Shown: positions 1 to 9,739 of the stretch, one piece after another
Layout of the letters: the number at the start of each line of letters is the position of its first letter
Position numbering within the stretch: the stretch's first letter is position 1
NCBI RefSeq assembly: GCF_014651875.1
Contig: NZ_BMXS01000007.1
Coordinates: 62,001 to 126,000, forward strand
Direction: 5' to 3'
DNA from: Litchfieldella qijiaojingensis
GTDB taxonomy: Bacteria; Pseudomonadota; Gammaproteobacteria; Pseudomonadales; Halomonadaceae
DNA: 64,000 nucleotides
The notes under the pieces: model-generated
Seen by the model: the letters and a program-made list of their open reading frames with translations, nothing else
Told to the model about the DNA's origin: nothing
Databases searched by the model: none
Translations under genes and position numbers: made by a program

Positions 1-1051
1 CCTCGCCATCGCGCCAACGGATCAGTCCTTCGCACCCGCAGACACGACCATCGAGCAGGCGGATCTTGGGCTGATAGTGGAGCTCGAACTCTCCTTGTTC
101 CAGGCCACGCCGTACTTGCGAAATCATCTTGATCGTCTGTACCGTGCGCCGCTTGAAGGCAGGAGAAAAGTGGCAATGGAAGCGCTGCTTCTCGAGCGCG
201 GCAAACATGGCGATGCGCGCTTCATGGATCAGGTCGTCGGGCTGCGTGTCCCTGGCCTGTTGCAAACTGCTACCCAGCACCAGTTGCGCGCGCATGGGCA
301 CATCCTGGACCACCAGGTTATCTTCTCCCACCTCGGCCAAGCGTCGTGCGATCCTCTCTAGCTCATCGTGGGCGATATCGCTCAGTACCAGCATCAATTC
401 CGCTGTATTGAAGTGGTAAATACCCTCCACCTCCGGAACCTCGCAAGATAGCCGTTCACTGATCGCCGACACCAGTTCGTCGGAAGCATCCGCCCCCATG
501 GCTTCAAGCACATCGGTGATATCGGTGATGCGCACCAGAATCAGCCCTACAGACGTGCCATGCCGCCGGGATGCGGCCAACCAGTCGGCCAGATCCTCCT
601 TCAAAGCGATCGGATTGGGCAACCCCGAACGTGGATCGGTACGCGCCACGATTTCACGTGTTTCGCTCGACTTGCGCAAGAGATGAAACAACCAGCCGGC
701 AATGGCCCCCAACGCGAGATAAAGCCCGAGACGAATCAGCCAGTTGGACGGGGCCTGAGATGTGCCATCGGCTACATCCAGCGGCATGGCTGCCATCAAC
801 AACCCCGCGGCCATAGCCACGACCAAGGCACCGGGCAACTCGTACCAGGCGGCAGCAAGCAGGACTGGAACCAGCATCAGATAGGGATAAGAATAGGTTG
901 TGCCACCGGTCAGATAGACCGCCAGGGTGCCGGCCCCCAACAGAGCCAGTAAGGCGCCACCGCAAGCGACATGCCGGAGCGGGGCTGGCCAGGATCGCCA
1001 TCCAAAAGATCGCCGATCCTCCGATATCGGGCTAGTGAAGAGCACCGCCAT
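1..1051 (-). CDS. Membrane GGDEF/EAL-type protein, 3' part outside window
   Basis: The reading frame stays open from an ATG at 1051 to the window edge (350 codons), so the C-terminal half is missing. Residues about 20-125 hold several hydrophobic segments forming a membrane sensor region. A GGDEF-like domain follows, starting at the phrase RTDPRSGLPN. The signature loop reads YHFNTAELMLVL instead of a GGDEF motif, so diguanylate cyclase activity is probably lost. The last visible residues (FELHYQPKIRLLDG) are the start of an EAL domain. The family makes or breaks cyclic di-GMP at the inner membrane. With a dead GGDEF part, a phosphodiesterase or a c-di-GMP receptor is most likely; the EAL catalytic residues cannot be judged here. 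Confidence 0.8.
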   Translation of the reverse strand, partial: MAVLFTSPISEDRRSFGWRSWPAPLRHVACGGALLALLGAGTLAVYLTGGTTYSYPYLMLVPVLLAAAWYELPGALVVAMAAGLLMAAMPLDVADGTSQAPSNWLIRLGLYLALGAIAGWLFHLLRKSSETREIVARTDPRSGLPNPIALKEDLADWLAASRRHGTSVGLILVRITDITDVLEAMGADASDELVSAISERLSCEVPEVEGIYHFNTAELMLVLSDIAHDELERIARRLAEVGEDNLVVQDVPMRAQLVLGSSLQQARDTQPDDLIHEARIAMFAALEKQRFHCHFSPAFKRRTVQTIKMISQVRRGLEQGEFELHYQPKIRLLDGRVCGCEGLIRWRDGE

Positions 1052-1323
1052 TCGCTTCCCCTGCTATCCTTGTCATTCTGCCGGGCTATCGCTCAGATGC
1101 TGTCTCTCGCCGAGTGACCCATCCGGCTCACCAACAAGTCGGTGTCTTACAGATCAGTTACTACTAATCACTACACCAGCTCTTTTGTTAACACCACTCT
1201 CCATACTTTTCTTTTTGTAAATCTACGTAACCTTGCTACTGACTCAAGGGCACCCATGAACGCCCGGTGACGGGGCCGCCCACCGCTCGTCGGCGGTGAA
1301 CACCTTTACCTGTCGGCATGGCA
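1052..1323. other. Intergenic stretch, no gene seen
   Basis: This gap lies upstream of the GGDEF/EAL gene. It is AT-rich around 1140-1225 and must hold that gene's leftward promoter, but I could not pick a convincing -35/-10 pair. No tRNA-like or repeat structure is visible. Confidence 0.4.
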
Positions 1324-1355
1324 CAAAAAACCCCGCCCGAGCATCCCGGGCGAGG
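1324..1355 (-). terminator. Rho-independent terminator of the leftward topA cluster
   Basis: Read on the minus strand, a GC-rich stem (CTCGCCCG pairing with CGGGCGGG, short loop) is followed at once by six T residues (A run at 1325-1330 on the plus strand). It lies about 20 bp beyond the stop of the 78-aa gene and would end the topA / DUF6586-like / 78-aa transcript. Confidence 0.75.
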
Positions 1356-1375
1356 TAGAGTGACTGTCGTCATCA

Positions 1376-1612
1376 TCAATGTACGGTGGCGGGAAACCCC
1401 TGATCCTCGCTCTCTTCCTGCCACAGCTTGCTGCGAGTGATGGCATGATCGATCATCTCCTGCGCCACTTCGAAGCGGCTCTGACGCAACAAGCCGGCAG
1501 CCTCGTCGGAGAAGCGAATGCGCATCAAGGGCTCCCCCTCTCCTTCTGCGGGCCGCAAGACGATCTCACCATCTGCAAGTTCGACGATTTCCAGAATCGC
1601 GGTATCGGACAT
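1376..1612 (-). CDS. Conserved small acidic protein, function unknown
   Basis: This is a 78-aa acidic soluble protein starting MSDTAILEIVELADGE. I chose the ATG at 1612 because AGGGGGAG lies just upstream; an in-frame extension to 1690 lacks such a site. There is no signal peptide or membrane segment. It is the last gene of a leftward group with the DUF6586-like gene and topA. Pseudomonas also has small conserved genes beside topA, but I do not recognise a named family. Function unknown. Confidence 0.6.
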   Translation of the reverse strand: MSDTAILEIVELADGEIVLRPAEGEGEPLMRIRFSDEAAGLLRQSRFEVAQEMIDHAITRSKLWQEESEDQGFPATVH

Positions 1613-1724
1613 CGGGGACTCCCCCTGAATCGGGAACAAAGAGTACAGCAATAAAAAACGACCACGGTAACCGGCCATGGTCGCTGTCATTTGCCACTAG
1701 CCTATCACCTCGTCGGCCAAGGCG

Positions 1725-2189
1725 TCACCATTCGAAGCTGGTTTCACGCATGCTGGCCAGCTCATGCTTGAACTCCCGGACACACCACTTGAGCTCATCG
1801 GCAAGCGAAAGTCGTTCGGCCGTGGAGATCAGCGCCGGCGATCCCACCGACTCGCGCTGAGCGGCTCCGTCCACGTCATGCAGGGCTTCCAACCGCCGCA
1901 GTAGTACCGCCAACCAGCTGTCGTCGCGCCTGGCCAGCTCACGCAACCGCTCGAGTTCAGCCAGGCGGCGATCGTTTTCGCCCAGAAGCTCATGCCAGTC
2001 ATGACGCTCCAGCATGGCGTGCTCGGTCAACTCGCGCAGCGCCGAATTCAACGCCAGCTCGACAAGTGCCAGAGCGCCCTCTTCACGGGCCATTCGCCGC
2101 GACATGGCGTGCTCATCATCGACAACGGACGTATCGAGCAATAACTCGGCCTGGTAGAGCAACTGGTTGGTGCGGCCTCGGGGCGTCAT
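1725..2189 (-). CDS. DUF6586-like protein downstream of topA
   Basis: The protein is 154 aa, alpha-helical and charged, with no signal peptide or membrane segment. The N-terminal phrase [13 protein letters not shown] resembles DUF6586 proteins encoded next to topA in pseudomonads; this match is from memory. It overlaps the end of topA by 4 bp (ATGA), which indicates translational coupling and one transcript. The function of the family is unknown. Confidence 0.65.
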   Translation of the reverse strand: MTPRGRTNQLLYQAELLLDTSVVDDEHAMSRRMAREEGALALVELALNSALRELTEHAMLERHDWHELLGENDRRLAELERLRELARRDDSWLAVLLRRLEALHDVDGAAQRESVGSPALISTAERLSLADELKWCVREFKHELASMRETSFEW

Positions 2190-4834
2190 TTGCGCTTATC
2201 CTCCACCTGCCACTTGCCATCTTCGAAGATAGCGCGCCAGCCAGTGGCCTTGCCATCCTCGTCGGTCATCACGTACTGCGACTTGGTCTTGCGCGAGAAG
2301 CGGATCTGCGCCGGACGACCATCCGGATCCTCGCTAGGGGCCTCGAGCAGGAAACGATACTTGTCGGGCAATTCCCTGGCATGCGCCTTGAGCTCACGAA
2401 CCAAGGGCGGGCGCGTCTCGCGATTCTTGGGAAACTGACTTGCGGCCAGAAACAAGCCACTGGCACCATCGCGCAGCACATAGTGATCATCGACCTTCTG
2501 GCAGGCCAGCTCCGGCATGGGGATCGGATCCATCTTGGGCGGCGCTACCTCGCCGCTCTTCAGCAGCTTGCGTGTGTTCTTGCAGGTATCGTTGGTACAG
2601 CCGAAGTACTTGCCGAAACGACCGGACTTCAACTGCATCTCCGAGCCACACTTGTCGCACTCCAGCGTCGGCCCCTCGTAGCCCTTGATCTTGAACCGTC
2701 CCTTCTCGACCTCATGGCCATCGCAGTCAGGGCTGTTGCCGCAGATATGCAGCTTGCGCGATTCATCGATGAGATAACTGTCCATGGCAGTACCGCACTT
2801 GGTACAGCGATGCTTGGCGCGCAGGGCCACGGCTTCGGCTTCCTCGTCGGCGTCGGCGGCTACCGCCTCCTCACCGGGAATCAAGTCGATGGTAGTCTTG
2901 CAACGCTCCTTGGGTGGCAAGTTGTAACCCGAGCAACCCAGGAAAACGCCAGTGGAAGCCGTGCGTATCTGCATCTTGCGCCCGCAACTCGGGCAGTCGA
3001 TATTGGTCGCCACCGGCTGATTGGGCCGCATGCCATTCTCGCTCTCGGCATGCTCCAGCTGCTTCTTGAACTCGGCGTAGAAGCTGTCGAGCAACGCTTT
3101 CCAATCGCGCTCGCCTTCGGCGATCTCGTCGAGGCTGTCCTCCATGCGCGCGGTGAAACCGTAATCCATCAGATCGCTGAACGACTCCTTGAGGCGCTCG
3201 GTAACGACATCGCCAAGCTTCTCGGCATAGAAACGCCGGTTCTCCAGCTTGACGTAGCCACGATCCTGGATGGTGGAGATGATCGAGGCATAGGTCGAAG
3301 GGCGGCCAATACCGCGCTTCTCCAGTTCCTTGACCAAGCTGGCTTCAGTGAAGCGTGCCGGTGGCTTGGTAAAGTGCTGTCGAGGTTCGAGTTCCTCGAG
3401 TGTCATCGGCGTGCCTTCGTCCAAGTCGGGCAGCGACTGGTCCTCATCCTTCTTGCCGGCCGGCTTCATCACCCGGGTATAGCCGTCGAACTTGAGCACC
3501 CGGCCCTTGGCCTTGAGTTCGTAGTCCCCGGCTTCCACGGTCAGAGTAGTGGAGAGGTATTCAGCCGGTGTCATCTGACAGGCCACGAACTGACGCCAGA
3601 TCAACTCATAGAGGCGTTCTGCATCGCGCTCCATACCTGACAGATCAGTTGCCTTGCGCTCCACGTCCGAGGGCCGAATCGCCTCGTGAGCTTCCTGTGC
3701 ACCCGCCTTGCTGGTGTAGCGGTTAGGGGCTTCCGGCAGGTAGCGCTTGCCGTATTCACTTTCGATATGACTGCGTGCCGACGCCACCGCATCCTGTGAC
3801 AGGTTGGTGGAATCGGTACGCATATAGGTGATGTAACCCGCCTCGTAAAGCCGCTGAGCCAGGGTCATGGTCTTCTTCACCGAGAATCCCAGGCGCCCGC
3901 TGGCAGCCTGTTGCAGCGTCGAGGTAATGAAGGGTGCACCAGGCTTGGAGCGAGTCGGCTTGTCTTCCCTGGCGGTGATCTTGAGGCTGGCCTGCCTGAG
4001 CGCCGCGATGCGCTCGAGAGTCTCTGCCTCGGAAGTAGGTCGGAATGCCTTGCCATCCTGGCGCACCAGTTCGAAGCGTACCGGCTCGGCTTTCGCCTTA
4101 CCCGCCCCGTCCCCAGGCACCAGGTTCGCATGCACTTCCCAGAACTCTTCGGGAACGAAGGCACGGATCTCTCGCTCGCGCTCGACGATCAGGCGCACCG
4201 CTACCGACTGCACCCGACCAGCGGAGAGCCCTCTGGCGATCTTGTTCCATAGCAGCGGCGACAGCATGAAGCCCACGACCCTGTCGAGGAAGCGCCGCGC
4301 CTGTTGAGCCTCGACGCGCTCGATGTTCAGCGCACCGGGATCCTTGAAAGCCTCCTGGATGGCATTCTTGGTGATCTCGTTGAATACCACCCGCTTGTAA
4401 CGCTCATCCTCGCCGCCAATGGTTTCCTTGAGGTGCCAGGCAATCGCTTCCCCTTCACGGTCCAAGTCCGTTGCCAGATAGACGGCATCGGCCTTGGCAG
4501 CGTACTTCTTGAGTTCGGCGACGACTTTCTCCTTGCCAGGCAGAATCTCGTACTGGGCACTCCAGCCGTGCTCGGGATCGATACCCATGCGTCGGATCAA
4601 TTGGTCCCACGCTTTCTGCTGCCGATAGAAAGCTTTCTCTTCCGCTGACATCTTGCGCGTCGCCGCCGCTTGCCGGGCACGCTCCTTGGGATCGGAAGTC
4701 GTCTTGCCCGAGCCGCTGGTCGGCAGGTCACGGATATGACCCACGCTCGACTTCACAATGAAATCGTTGCCGAGATACTTGTTGATCGTCTTGGCCTTGG
4801 CCGGTGACTCGACGATGACCAGTGACTTGCCCAT
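2186..4834 (-). CDS. topA: DNA topoisomerase I
   Basis: This 882-aa type IA topoisomerase relaxes negatively supercoiled DNA through a transient 5'-phosphotyrosine bond. It starts [17 protein letters not shown], the TOPRIM beginning, with the acidic TOPRIM motif [13 protein letters not shown]. The active-site tyrosine is Tyr337 in [10 protein letters not shown]. Residues about 620-770 hold three Cys-rich zinc-ribbon modules (CPSC, CTKCG, CDKCG), and a basic C-terminal region follows. The length fits the family (E. coli 865 aa). It is the first gene of a leftward group and is coupled to the downstream gene by a 4-bp overlap. Confidence 0.97.
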   Translation of the reverse strand: MGKSLVIVESPAKAKTINKYLGNDFIVKSSVGHIRDLPTSGSGKTTSDPKERARQAAATRKMSAEEKAFYRQQKAWDQLIRRMGIDPEHGWSAQYEILPGKEKVVAELKKYAAKADAVYLATDLDREGEAIAWHLKETIGGEDERYKRVVFNEITKNAIQEAFKDPGALNIERVEAQQARRFLDRVVGFMLSPLLWNKIARGLSAGRVQSVAVRLIVEREREIRAFVPEEFWEVHANLVPGDGAGKAKAEPVRFELVRQDGKAFRPTSEAETLERIAALRQASLKITAREDKPTRSKPGAPFITSTLQQAASGRLGFSVKKTMTLAQRLYEAGYITYMRTDSTNLSQDAVASARSHIESEYGKRYLPEAPNRYTSKAGAQEAHEAIRPSDVERKATDLSGMERDAERLYELIWRQFVACQMTPAEYLSTTLTVEAGDYELKAKGRVLKFDGYTRVMKPAGKKDEDQSLPDLDEGTPMTLEELEPRQHFTKPPARFTEASLVKELEKRGIGRPSTYASIISTIQDRGYVKLENRRFYAEKLGDVVTERLKESFSDLMDYGFTARMEDSLDEIAEGERDWKALLDSFYAEFKKQLEHAESENGMRPNQPVATNIDCPSCGRKMQIRTASTGVFLGCSGYNLPPKERCKTTIDLIPGEEAVAADADEEAEAVALRAKHRCTKCGTAMDSYLIDESRKLHICGNSPDCDGHEVEKGRFKIKGYEGPTLECDKCGSEMQLKSGRFGKYFGCTNDTCKNTRKLLKSGEVAPPKMDPIPMPELACQKVDDHYVLRDGASGLFLAASQFPKNRETRPPLVRELKAHARELPDKYRFLLEAPSEDPDGRPAQIRFSRKTKSQYVMTDEDGKATGWRAIFEDGKWQVEDKRK

Positions 4835-5107
4835 AGTGCTCCACTTTCCTCATGGCACCGGTCACACGACCTGCGCCTAGCTGTTCGACTCCCAGCGTTC
4901 CCGCCGGGCGAAAAATGCGCCTACCCTACCCCAGCCTCCAGCTTGGCGCCAGTCATCTCGCTCCGCTCGCTTAGTGACCCTAGCCCTCAGTCCTTTATTC
5001 ACGCAAGCTGGAAACCGGCTCGGCATCTTCCACCAGAGCGTGCCATGACAGCGTTGATGGCGACATGTCACTAGACTTTTCCATCGAGCCAAGGCGTGGT
5101 GTACTAT
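4835..5107. other. Intergenic between topA and the pyk control region
   Basis: The space lies between divergent topA and pyk. It must carry the topA promoter, but I see no clear -35/-10 pair and no believable gene. Base composition is similar to the host genes around it. Confidence 0.4.
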
Positions 5108-5129
5108 GATGTAGTAAAATCACTACATC
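5108..5129. promoter_or_regulatory. HexR-type operator upstream of pyk
   Basis: Two perfect 8-bp arms, GATGTAGT and ACTACATC, are separated by AAAATC. The core TGTAGT-N6-ACTACA matches the operator type known for HexR, the RpiR-family repressor of glycolysis and Entner-Doudoroff genes in gammaproteobacteria. It lies 84 bp before the pyk start. A -10-like TATGAT immediately overlaps its left arm, so binding could block transcription. hexR itself is not in the window. Confidence 0.65.
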
Positions 5130-5212
5130 ATGTCGAACCCACTACACGACATCAGGTTTGTCATATCGGCCCTTCATCTATAACCCTAATAGAAACACTA
5201 CAGGAGATTTCC

Positions 5213-6670
5213 ATGTCGTATCCCCTTCACGACCCCGTCCGCCGCACCAAGATCGTCGCCACCCTGGGCCCGGCCAGCGACCGCGAGGGGGTGCTCGAGG
5301 CCATGATCGCCGCCGGGGTCGACGTGGTGCGCCTGAACTTCTCCCACGGCTCGTCCGACGACCACCGCCGCCGCCTGGCCCGGGTACGCGAGATCGCCGA
5401 GCGCCTGGGCAAGAGCGTCGCGGCGCTGGGCGACCTGCAGGGCCCCAAGATCCGCATCGCCCGCTTCCGTGACGGCGCGGTGACGCTGGCCGAGGGCCAG
5501 GCCTTCATCCTCGACATGGCGCTCGACGGCGAGGCCGGCACCGCGGAACGCGTGGGCTGCGACTACAAGCAGCTCGCCGCCGATGTCGCCACCGGCGATC
5601 GCCTGTTGCTCGACGACGGCCGCCTGGTGCTCGAGGTCGAACGCATCGACGGCGCCGCCGTGCACACCCGCGTGGTGGTCGGCGGCAAGCTGTCCAACAA
5701 CAAGGGCATCAACAAGCAGGGCGGCGGGCTCTCCGCCGCGGCGCTCACCGACAAGGACAAGGCCGACCTCAAGACCGCCGTCGACATCGGCGTCGACTAT
5801 CTCGCCGTGTCCTTCCCGCGCTCGGCCGCCGACATGCAGGAAGCTCGCGCGCTGCTCGGCGCGGCCGGCGCCGAGATCGGCCTGGTGGCCAAGATCGAGC
5901 GCGCCGAGGCGGTGGCCGACGCGGCGACCCTCGACGCCATCATCGAGGCCAGCGAGGCGGTGATGGTGGCTCGCGGCGATCTTGGCGTGGAGATCGGCGA
6001 CGCCCAGCTGATCGGCGTGCAGAAGCGCCTGATCAAGCGCGCCCGCACCCTCAACCGTGCGGTGATCACCGCGACGCAGATGATGGAGTCGATGATCGGC
6101 GCTCCGCTGCCGACCCGCGCCGAGGTGTTCGACGTCGCCAACGCCGTGCTCGACGGCACCGACGCGGTGATGCTCTCCGCCGAGACCGCCGCCGGCGACT
6201 ACCCGGTGGAGACCGTCGAGGCCATGCACCGCCTGTGCCTGGGCGCCGAGCGCGAGCGCATCGCCCAGGAATCGGGGCACCGCATCCACGAGGGCTTCTC
6301 GAAGATCGACGAGACGGTGGCGCTGTCGGCGATGTACGCCGCCAACCACCTCGAGGGCGTGGCGGCGATCGCCTGCATGACCGCCACCGGCTACACGCCG
6401 CTGATCGCCTCGCGCATCCGCTCGGGGCTGCCGATCGTCGGCCTGGCCCACAGCCCCATCGCCCAGCGGCGCATGGCGCTGTACCGCGGCGTGGTCTCGC
6501 TGCTGTTCGATACCCGCGACATGGCGGCCGACGAACTCGACGAGAAGGCCGTGGCGATCCTCAAGGAGCGCGGCATCACGGTGGCGGGCGACCTGATGAT
6601 CCTGACCCGCGGCGATCACATGAACGCCCACGGCGGCACCAATACGCTGAAGATCCTCGAGGTGCGATAA
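5213..6670 (+). CDS. pyk: Pyruvate kinase
   Basis: This 485-aa enzyme converts phosphoenolpyruvate and ADP to pyruvate and ATP, the last step of glycolysis. The start [14 protein letters not shown], the metal and phosphate-binding region [13 protein letters not shown] and the motif ATQMMESM are all present. I chose ATG 5213 because CAGGAGA precedes it. Its base composition stands out: nearly every third codon position is G or C, clearly richer than mgsA or topA beside it. It may have been acquired from a GC-richer relative. A HexR-type site lies upstream, and mgsA follows after 4 bp, probably on the same transcript. Confidence 0.96.
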   Translation: MSYPLHDPVRRTKIVATLGPASDREGVLEAMIAAGVDVVRLNFSHGSSDDHRRRLARVREIAERLGKSVAALGDLQGPKIRIARFRDGAVTLAEGQAFILDMALDGEAGTAERVGCDYKQLAADVATGDRLLLDDGRLVLEVERIDGAAVHTRVVVGGKLSNNKGINKQGGGLSAAALTDKDKADLKTAVDIGVDYLAVSFPRSAADMQEARALLGAAGAEIGLVAKIERAEAVADAATLDAIIEASEAVMVARGDLGVEIGDAQLIGVQKRLIKRARTLNRAVITATQMMESMIGAPLPTRAEVFDVANAVLDGTDAVMLSAETAAGDYPVETVEAMHRLCLGAERERIAQESGHRIHEGFSKIDETVALSAMYAANHLEGVAAIACMTATGYTPLIASRIRSGLPIVGLAHSPIAQRRMALYRGVVSLLFDTRDMAADELDEKAVAILKERGITVAGDLMILTRGDHMNAHGGTNTLKILEVR

Positions 6671-6674
6671 GCCT

Positions 6675-7151
6675 ATGAGCGAACAACGCCCCGGCCAGCA
6701 GACGACACGTACGCTCCCGGCATGCAAGCGCATCGCCTTGATCGCCCATGACGGTAAGAAAGGCGAACTGCTGGACTGGGCCAAGCGCTGGCGCGAAACT
6801 TTGGCCCGCCATCGACTCATCGGGACAGGCACCACCGCCAGGCGCGTCTCCAACGAGCTGGGACTTGAGGTGGAAGGCCTGATGAGCGGGCCGCTGGGGG
6901 GCGATCAACAGATAGGTGCGCTGATCACCGAACAGCGCCTCGACTTGCTGATCTTCTTCTGGGACCCCTTCGCTCCCCAGCCCCATGACCCCGACGTCAA
7001 GGCGTTGTTGCGCCTGGCAGCGCTGTGGAACATTCCCGTGGCCTGCAACGCCGCCAGCGCCGACTTTCTGATCAGTTCGCCCTATCTTGTAGAGGATGTC
7101 AGCATCGGGATTCCCGATGCCAACGACTGGGTCGCCGGGCGGACCTCCTAG
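6675..7151 (+). CDS. mgsA: Methylglyoxal synthase
   Basis: This 158-aa protein converts dihydroxyacetone phosphate to methylglyoxal and phosphate, a bypass of lower glycolysis. Family signatures are seen in order: the N-terminal IALIAHDGKK, the phosphate-binding loop GTGTTARRV, SGPLGGDQQIGALI, FFWDPF and PVACNAASADFL. The catalytic Asp of the GGDQQ segment and the Asp of WDP are kept. It begins 4 bp after the pyk stop codon, so the two are likely cotranscribed. Linking pyruvate kinase to a phosphate-relief bypass makes metabolic sense. Confidence 0.93.
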   Translation: MSEQRPGQQTTRTLPACKRIALIAHDGKKGELLDWAKRWRETLARHRLIGTGTTARRVSNELGLEVEGLMSGPLGGDQQIGALITEQRLDLLIFFWDPFAPQPHDPDVKALLRLAALWNIPVACNAASADFLISSPYLVEDVSIGIPDANDWVAGRTS

Positions 7152-7174
7152 ACGAGGCAAGCTCAGTGGCACCT

Positions 7175-7390
7175 TCATCGCGCAATGAATTGCGCTCCCA
7201 CGATAGCCCCGAGTCATCCCCGGAAGCGGTGGGAGCGCAGCTCCGCTGCGCGATCCGGCCGCCAGGCCGCCTGCATGGCTTCGTGACACTCCCATCGCGC
7301 AATGAATTGCGCTCCCACCACCCCATAAGGCTACGCACCCTCGTGGGAGCGCAGCTCCGCTGCGCGATCCGGCCGCCAGGCCGGCTTGGG
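7175..7390. repeat. REP/BIME-type palindromic repeats, two inverted pairs
   Basis: There are two copies (about 7175-7270 and 7293-7390). Each has a left unit beginning CATCGCGCAATGAATTGCGC, then a spacer, then an inverted right unit GTGGGAGCGCAGCTCCGC ending near CGATCCGGCCGCCAGGC. Units are self-complementary and also pair with each other. The right units closely match the 33.2-33.6 kb array. This is extragenic repeat DNA between mgsA and the convergent DUF3141 gene, where it may also act as a terminator. Confidence 0.85.
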
Positions 7391-7441
7391 TGACTCTCCC
7401 ATCGAGTCCACGGGCGCTTATATGGCCCCGTCCCGTTGTTC

Positions 7442-9667
7442 CTACCGGGGCCTCATCAGTGCCTCGGTTCGAGCACTAGCCGACGGACGCGCCCGATCGA
7501 AGGCAGCCTTGACCACTGCCAGGCGCTCCTGGGAGTGTTCGCTCAGTGGACCGCTGGCATCCAGCACGTGCTCGATATGTGCCAGATGCTCGTCGATCTG
7601 GGCATCGCTCTGACCGTGGAGCAAGGCTGGCAAGGCGTCCAAAGCCGCCTGACGATCCAGCTTGAGGATGAAGAACTGGTCACGAACCAGCGCCTTGAAC
7701 GCCGCCAGATCGATGGAGGGCTCCACCTCGGCACGGGTCGCCTTCAAGCGCTGGAAATTGCGTTCATCGGTGGCGGGTGCACCACCCAGCACATAGATCA
7801 GGGAACGCATCACGGCTTCATGATGCCCCCCCTTGGCAACCCGGGCACACAGTTCATTCTTGCGATTTTCGACGAATCGACGGTGCTCAGGCTCGATGCC
7901 CGGCCGCCGACGCAGCGGCTCGTTGCCGGCTCCCAGTCCGACCATGGTCTGCAACCAAGGCTGGCCATACACACCGAGGAACATGCGCTCGATAGCCTGA
8001 TCGCGAACATCACGATAGAAATCGAGCGACTGCTCGATCTGATGCGAGACGATCCCTTCCAGTACCCACCAGGGATTGTCCGCCGTCTCGGCATGTCGAT
8101 CAGCCTTGACCCATTCGGCCAGTACCGGGACTGGCACCATCAGCGGATTACGATCGGAAAACAGCTTGTAGCCCATGCGGATCGGGTGAAGGCGACGTAT
8201 CCAGCGTGCTGCCGATGGCGTCATCAGCGCCTGCATCCATGGCCGCACGAGCATCTGGTAAATGCCCAGATTGATGTCGGACACACGTGCCACCGTAGCG
8301 AAGCGCCGATCGTCCTCATCGCTGGGCTGGACGATCTCGTCGAGATCGCTCAGCTCGCGCGTTGCGAACTCGAGCAGGTAGTCGCCGTCGATATGGACCT
8401 CACCCTCACGCGCCGCGGTTTCGGTCACGGTGGTTTCGTAGAGCCCTGGCGGCAGTACGTCGATGTAGTCCATGTTGGCGGTGAACTCGGCATGCTCCCT
8501 GCGCGAGACACTGCCCGAGACGAAAATACCCAAGTGACCGGTGAAATCATGCACACAGTAGACAATGGTCTGTTCATTGGCCTGGATATCGTCGACATCG
8601 GCGTAGAGGTCGCGAACCCAGCCCAGTGCCTGGGGCGGTGGCGTGATATCGTCACCCTGCGAGCAGAACACCACGATCGGCGAGCTGATGTTGCGCAGGT
8701 CGATACGCCGGCCGTCGCTCGTCGAAAGCTGGGATGTGCTCAGGCGGTTGCCAATGAACAGGTTATCGACGATGTACTGGATTTCCTCGGCCCCCAGCAC
8801 CACGTGACCGCCCCACCAGCGTTCGAACTGTAGGTAGCGCTGGGCTTCGCTGTCGATGTTGGCGAACAATCGGTACTGCTTGGTCCACAGTGTGTTGGCG
8901 GGATTGAGCTTTTCGAAGTTCTGCACCAACCAGGCGCCATCGAAGAGCCCGGCGCCCAGATCGCCGACGAAGGCCGTCACCCAGCTTCCACCCGTCATGC
9001 CACCGGTATACCGCATGGGCGCCTTGCCACGCTCGCCGGCCCAGTAGGAGAGAGGTGCCCCGGCGATCAGGATCGGCCCGAAACACTCGGGCTCCAGCGC
9101 GGCCGCCATCATGATCTGCCAGCCGGCCTGGCAGTTGCCGACTACCATGGGTCTTTCCGTGGTATCGGGATGACGGGCAATCACCTCGCGCAGGAAGGCG
9201 ATCTCGGCATCGACCACGTCTTCCACCATCTGCCCAGGAACGGGAAACGGCAGGAAACCGATGAAATAGCATGGGTGACCGGCGCGCAATGCCACACCGA
9301 TCTCACTGTCGGGCTTGAAGCCCCCGATGCCGGGACCATGGCCGGCACGCGGGTCGACGACCACGAAGGGCCGCATGTCAGGATCGATCTCGACGCCTTC
9401 GGGCGGCAGGATACGCATCAGTTCGTAATTGACCGGACGCGGCAGGTCACGGCCATCCATCAACACCTCGGCATCGAAGCCCAGTACATTGGGCTTGGTC
9501 TGCTCCATGTGCTCGAGGTACTGATTGCCACGCTCACGCATGACATCGAGATAGAGCACGCTGCGCTCGATGGTATCGCGCCAGTAGGCAAACGTGTCGC
9601 GCCCGAAGCCCAGTGGGTCGAACAACGCCAAGGCCGAGGTCGCAAGGTTGGCATAGGCCGGCAACAT
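7442..9667 (-). CDS. DUF3141 protein, PHA-synthase-like alpha/beta hydrolase
   Basis: This 741-aa protein has a recognisable alpha/beta-hydrolase core. The nucleophile elbow reads GNCQAGW with Cys179, as in polyhydroxyalkanoate synthases where the lipase-box Ser is replaced by Cys. The segments VVVDPRAGHGPGIGG and IVVFCSQGDDITPPP (a likely catalytic Asp) and VHDFTGHLGIFVSG (a likely His) flank it. I place it in the DUF3141 family, annotated as PHA-synthase related but without a proven reaction. The ATG at 9667 has AAGGGGG upstream. It stands alone, and no phasin or other pha gene is nearby. Confidence 0.8.
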   Translation of the reverse strand: MLPAYANLATSALALFDPLGFGRDTFAYWRDTIERSVLYLDVMRERGNQYLEHMEQTKPNVLGFDAEVLMDGRDLPRPVNYELMRILPPEGVEIDPDMRPFVVVDPRAGHGPGIGGFKPDSEIGVALRAGHPCYFIGFLPFPVPGQMVEDVVDAEIAFLREVIARHPDTTERPMVVGNCQAGWQIMMAAALEPECFGPILIAGAPLSYWAGERGKAPMRYTGGMTGGSWVTAFVGDLGAGLFDGAWLVQNFEKLNPANTLWTKQYRLFANIDSEAQRYLQFERWWGGHVVLGAEEIQYIVDNLFIGNRLSTSQLSTSDGRRIDLRNISSPIVVFCSQGDDITPPPQALGWVRDLYADVDDIQANEQTIVYCVHDFTGHLGIFVSGSVSRREHAEFTANMDYIDVLPPGLYETTVTETAAREGEVHIDGDYLLEFATRELSDLDEIVQPSDEDDRRFATVARVSDINLGIYQMLVRPWMQALMTPSAARWIRRLHPIRMGYKLFSDRNPLMVPVPVLAEWVKADRHAETADNPWWVLEGIVSHQIEQSLDFYRDVRDQAIERMFLGVYGQPWLQTMVGLGAGNEPLRRRPGIEPEHRRFVENRKNELCARVAKGGHHEAVMRSLIYVLGGAPATDERNFQRLKATRAEVEPSIDLAAFKALVRDQFFILKLDRQAALDALPALLHGQSDAQIDEHLAHIEHVLDASGPLSEHSQERLAVVKAAFDRARPSASARTEALMRPR

Positions 9668-9739
9668 GGGAGCCCCCTTGAGCTGTTGCTACTGCACTGC
9701 AGACTAACGCGAAACCTTGACAGTTGTCATGCCGAATCG

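Noticed and set aside
2066-3640. Long plus-strand open frame of 524 codons
   Set aside because: It lies entirely antisense to topA and the DUF6586-like gene, whose products match known families; its own translation has no recognisable domain. It is a GC-driven shadow frame.
5198-6853. Minus-strand open frame of 551 codons across pyk and mgsA
   Set aside because: The His/Gly/Ala-rich translation is the mirror of the very GC-rich pyk gene. No family features.
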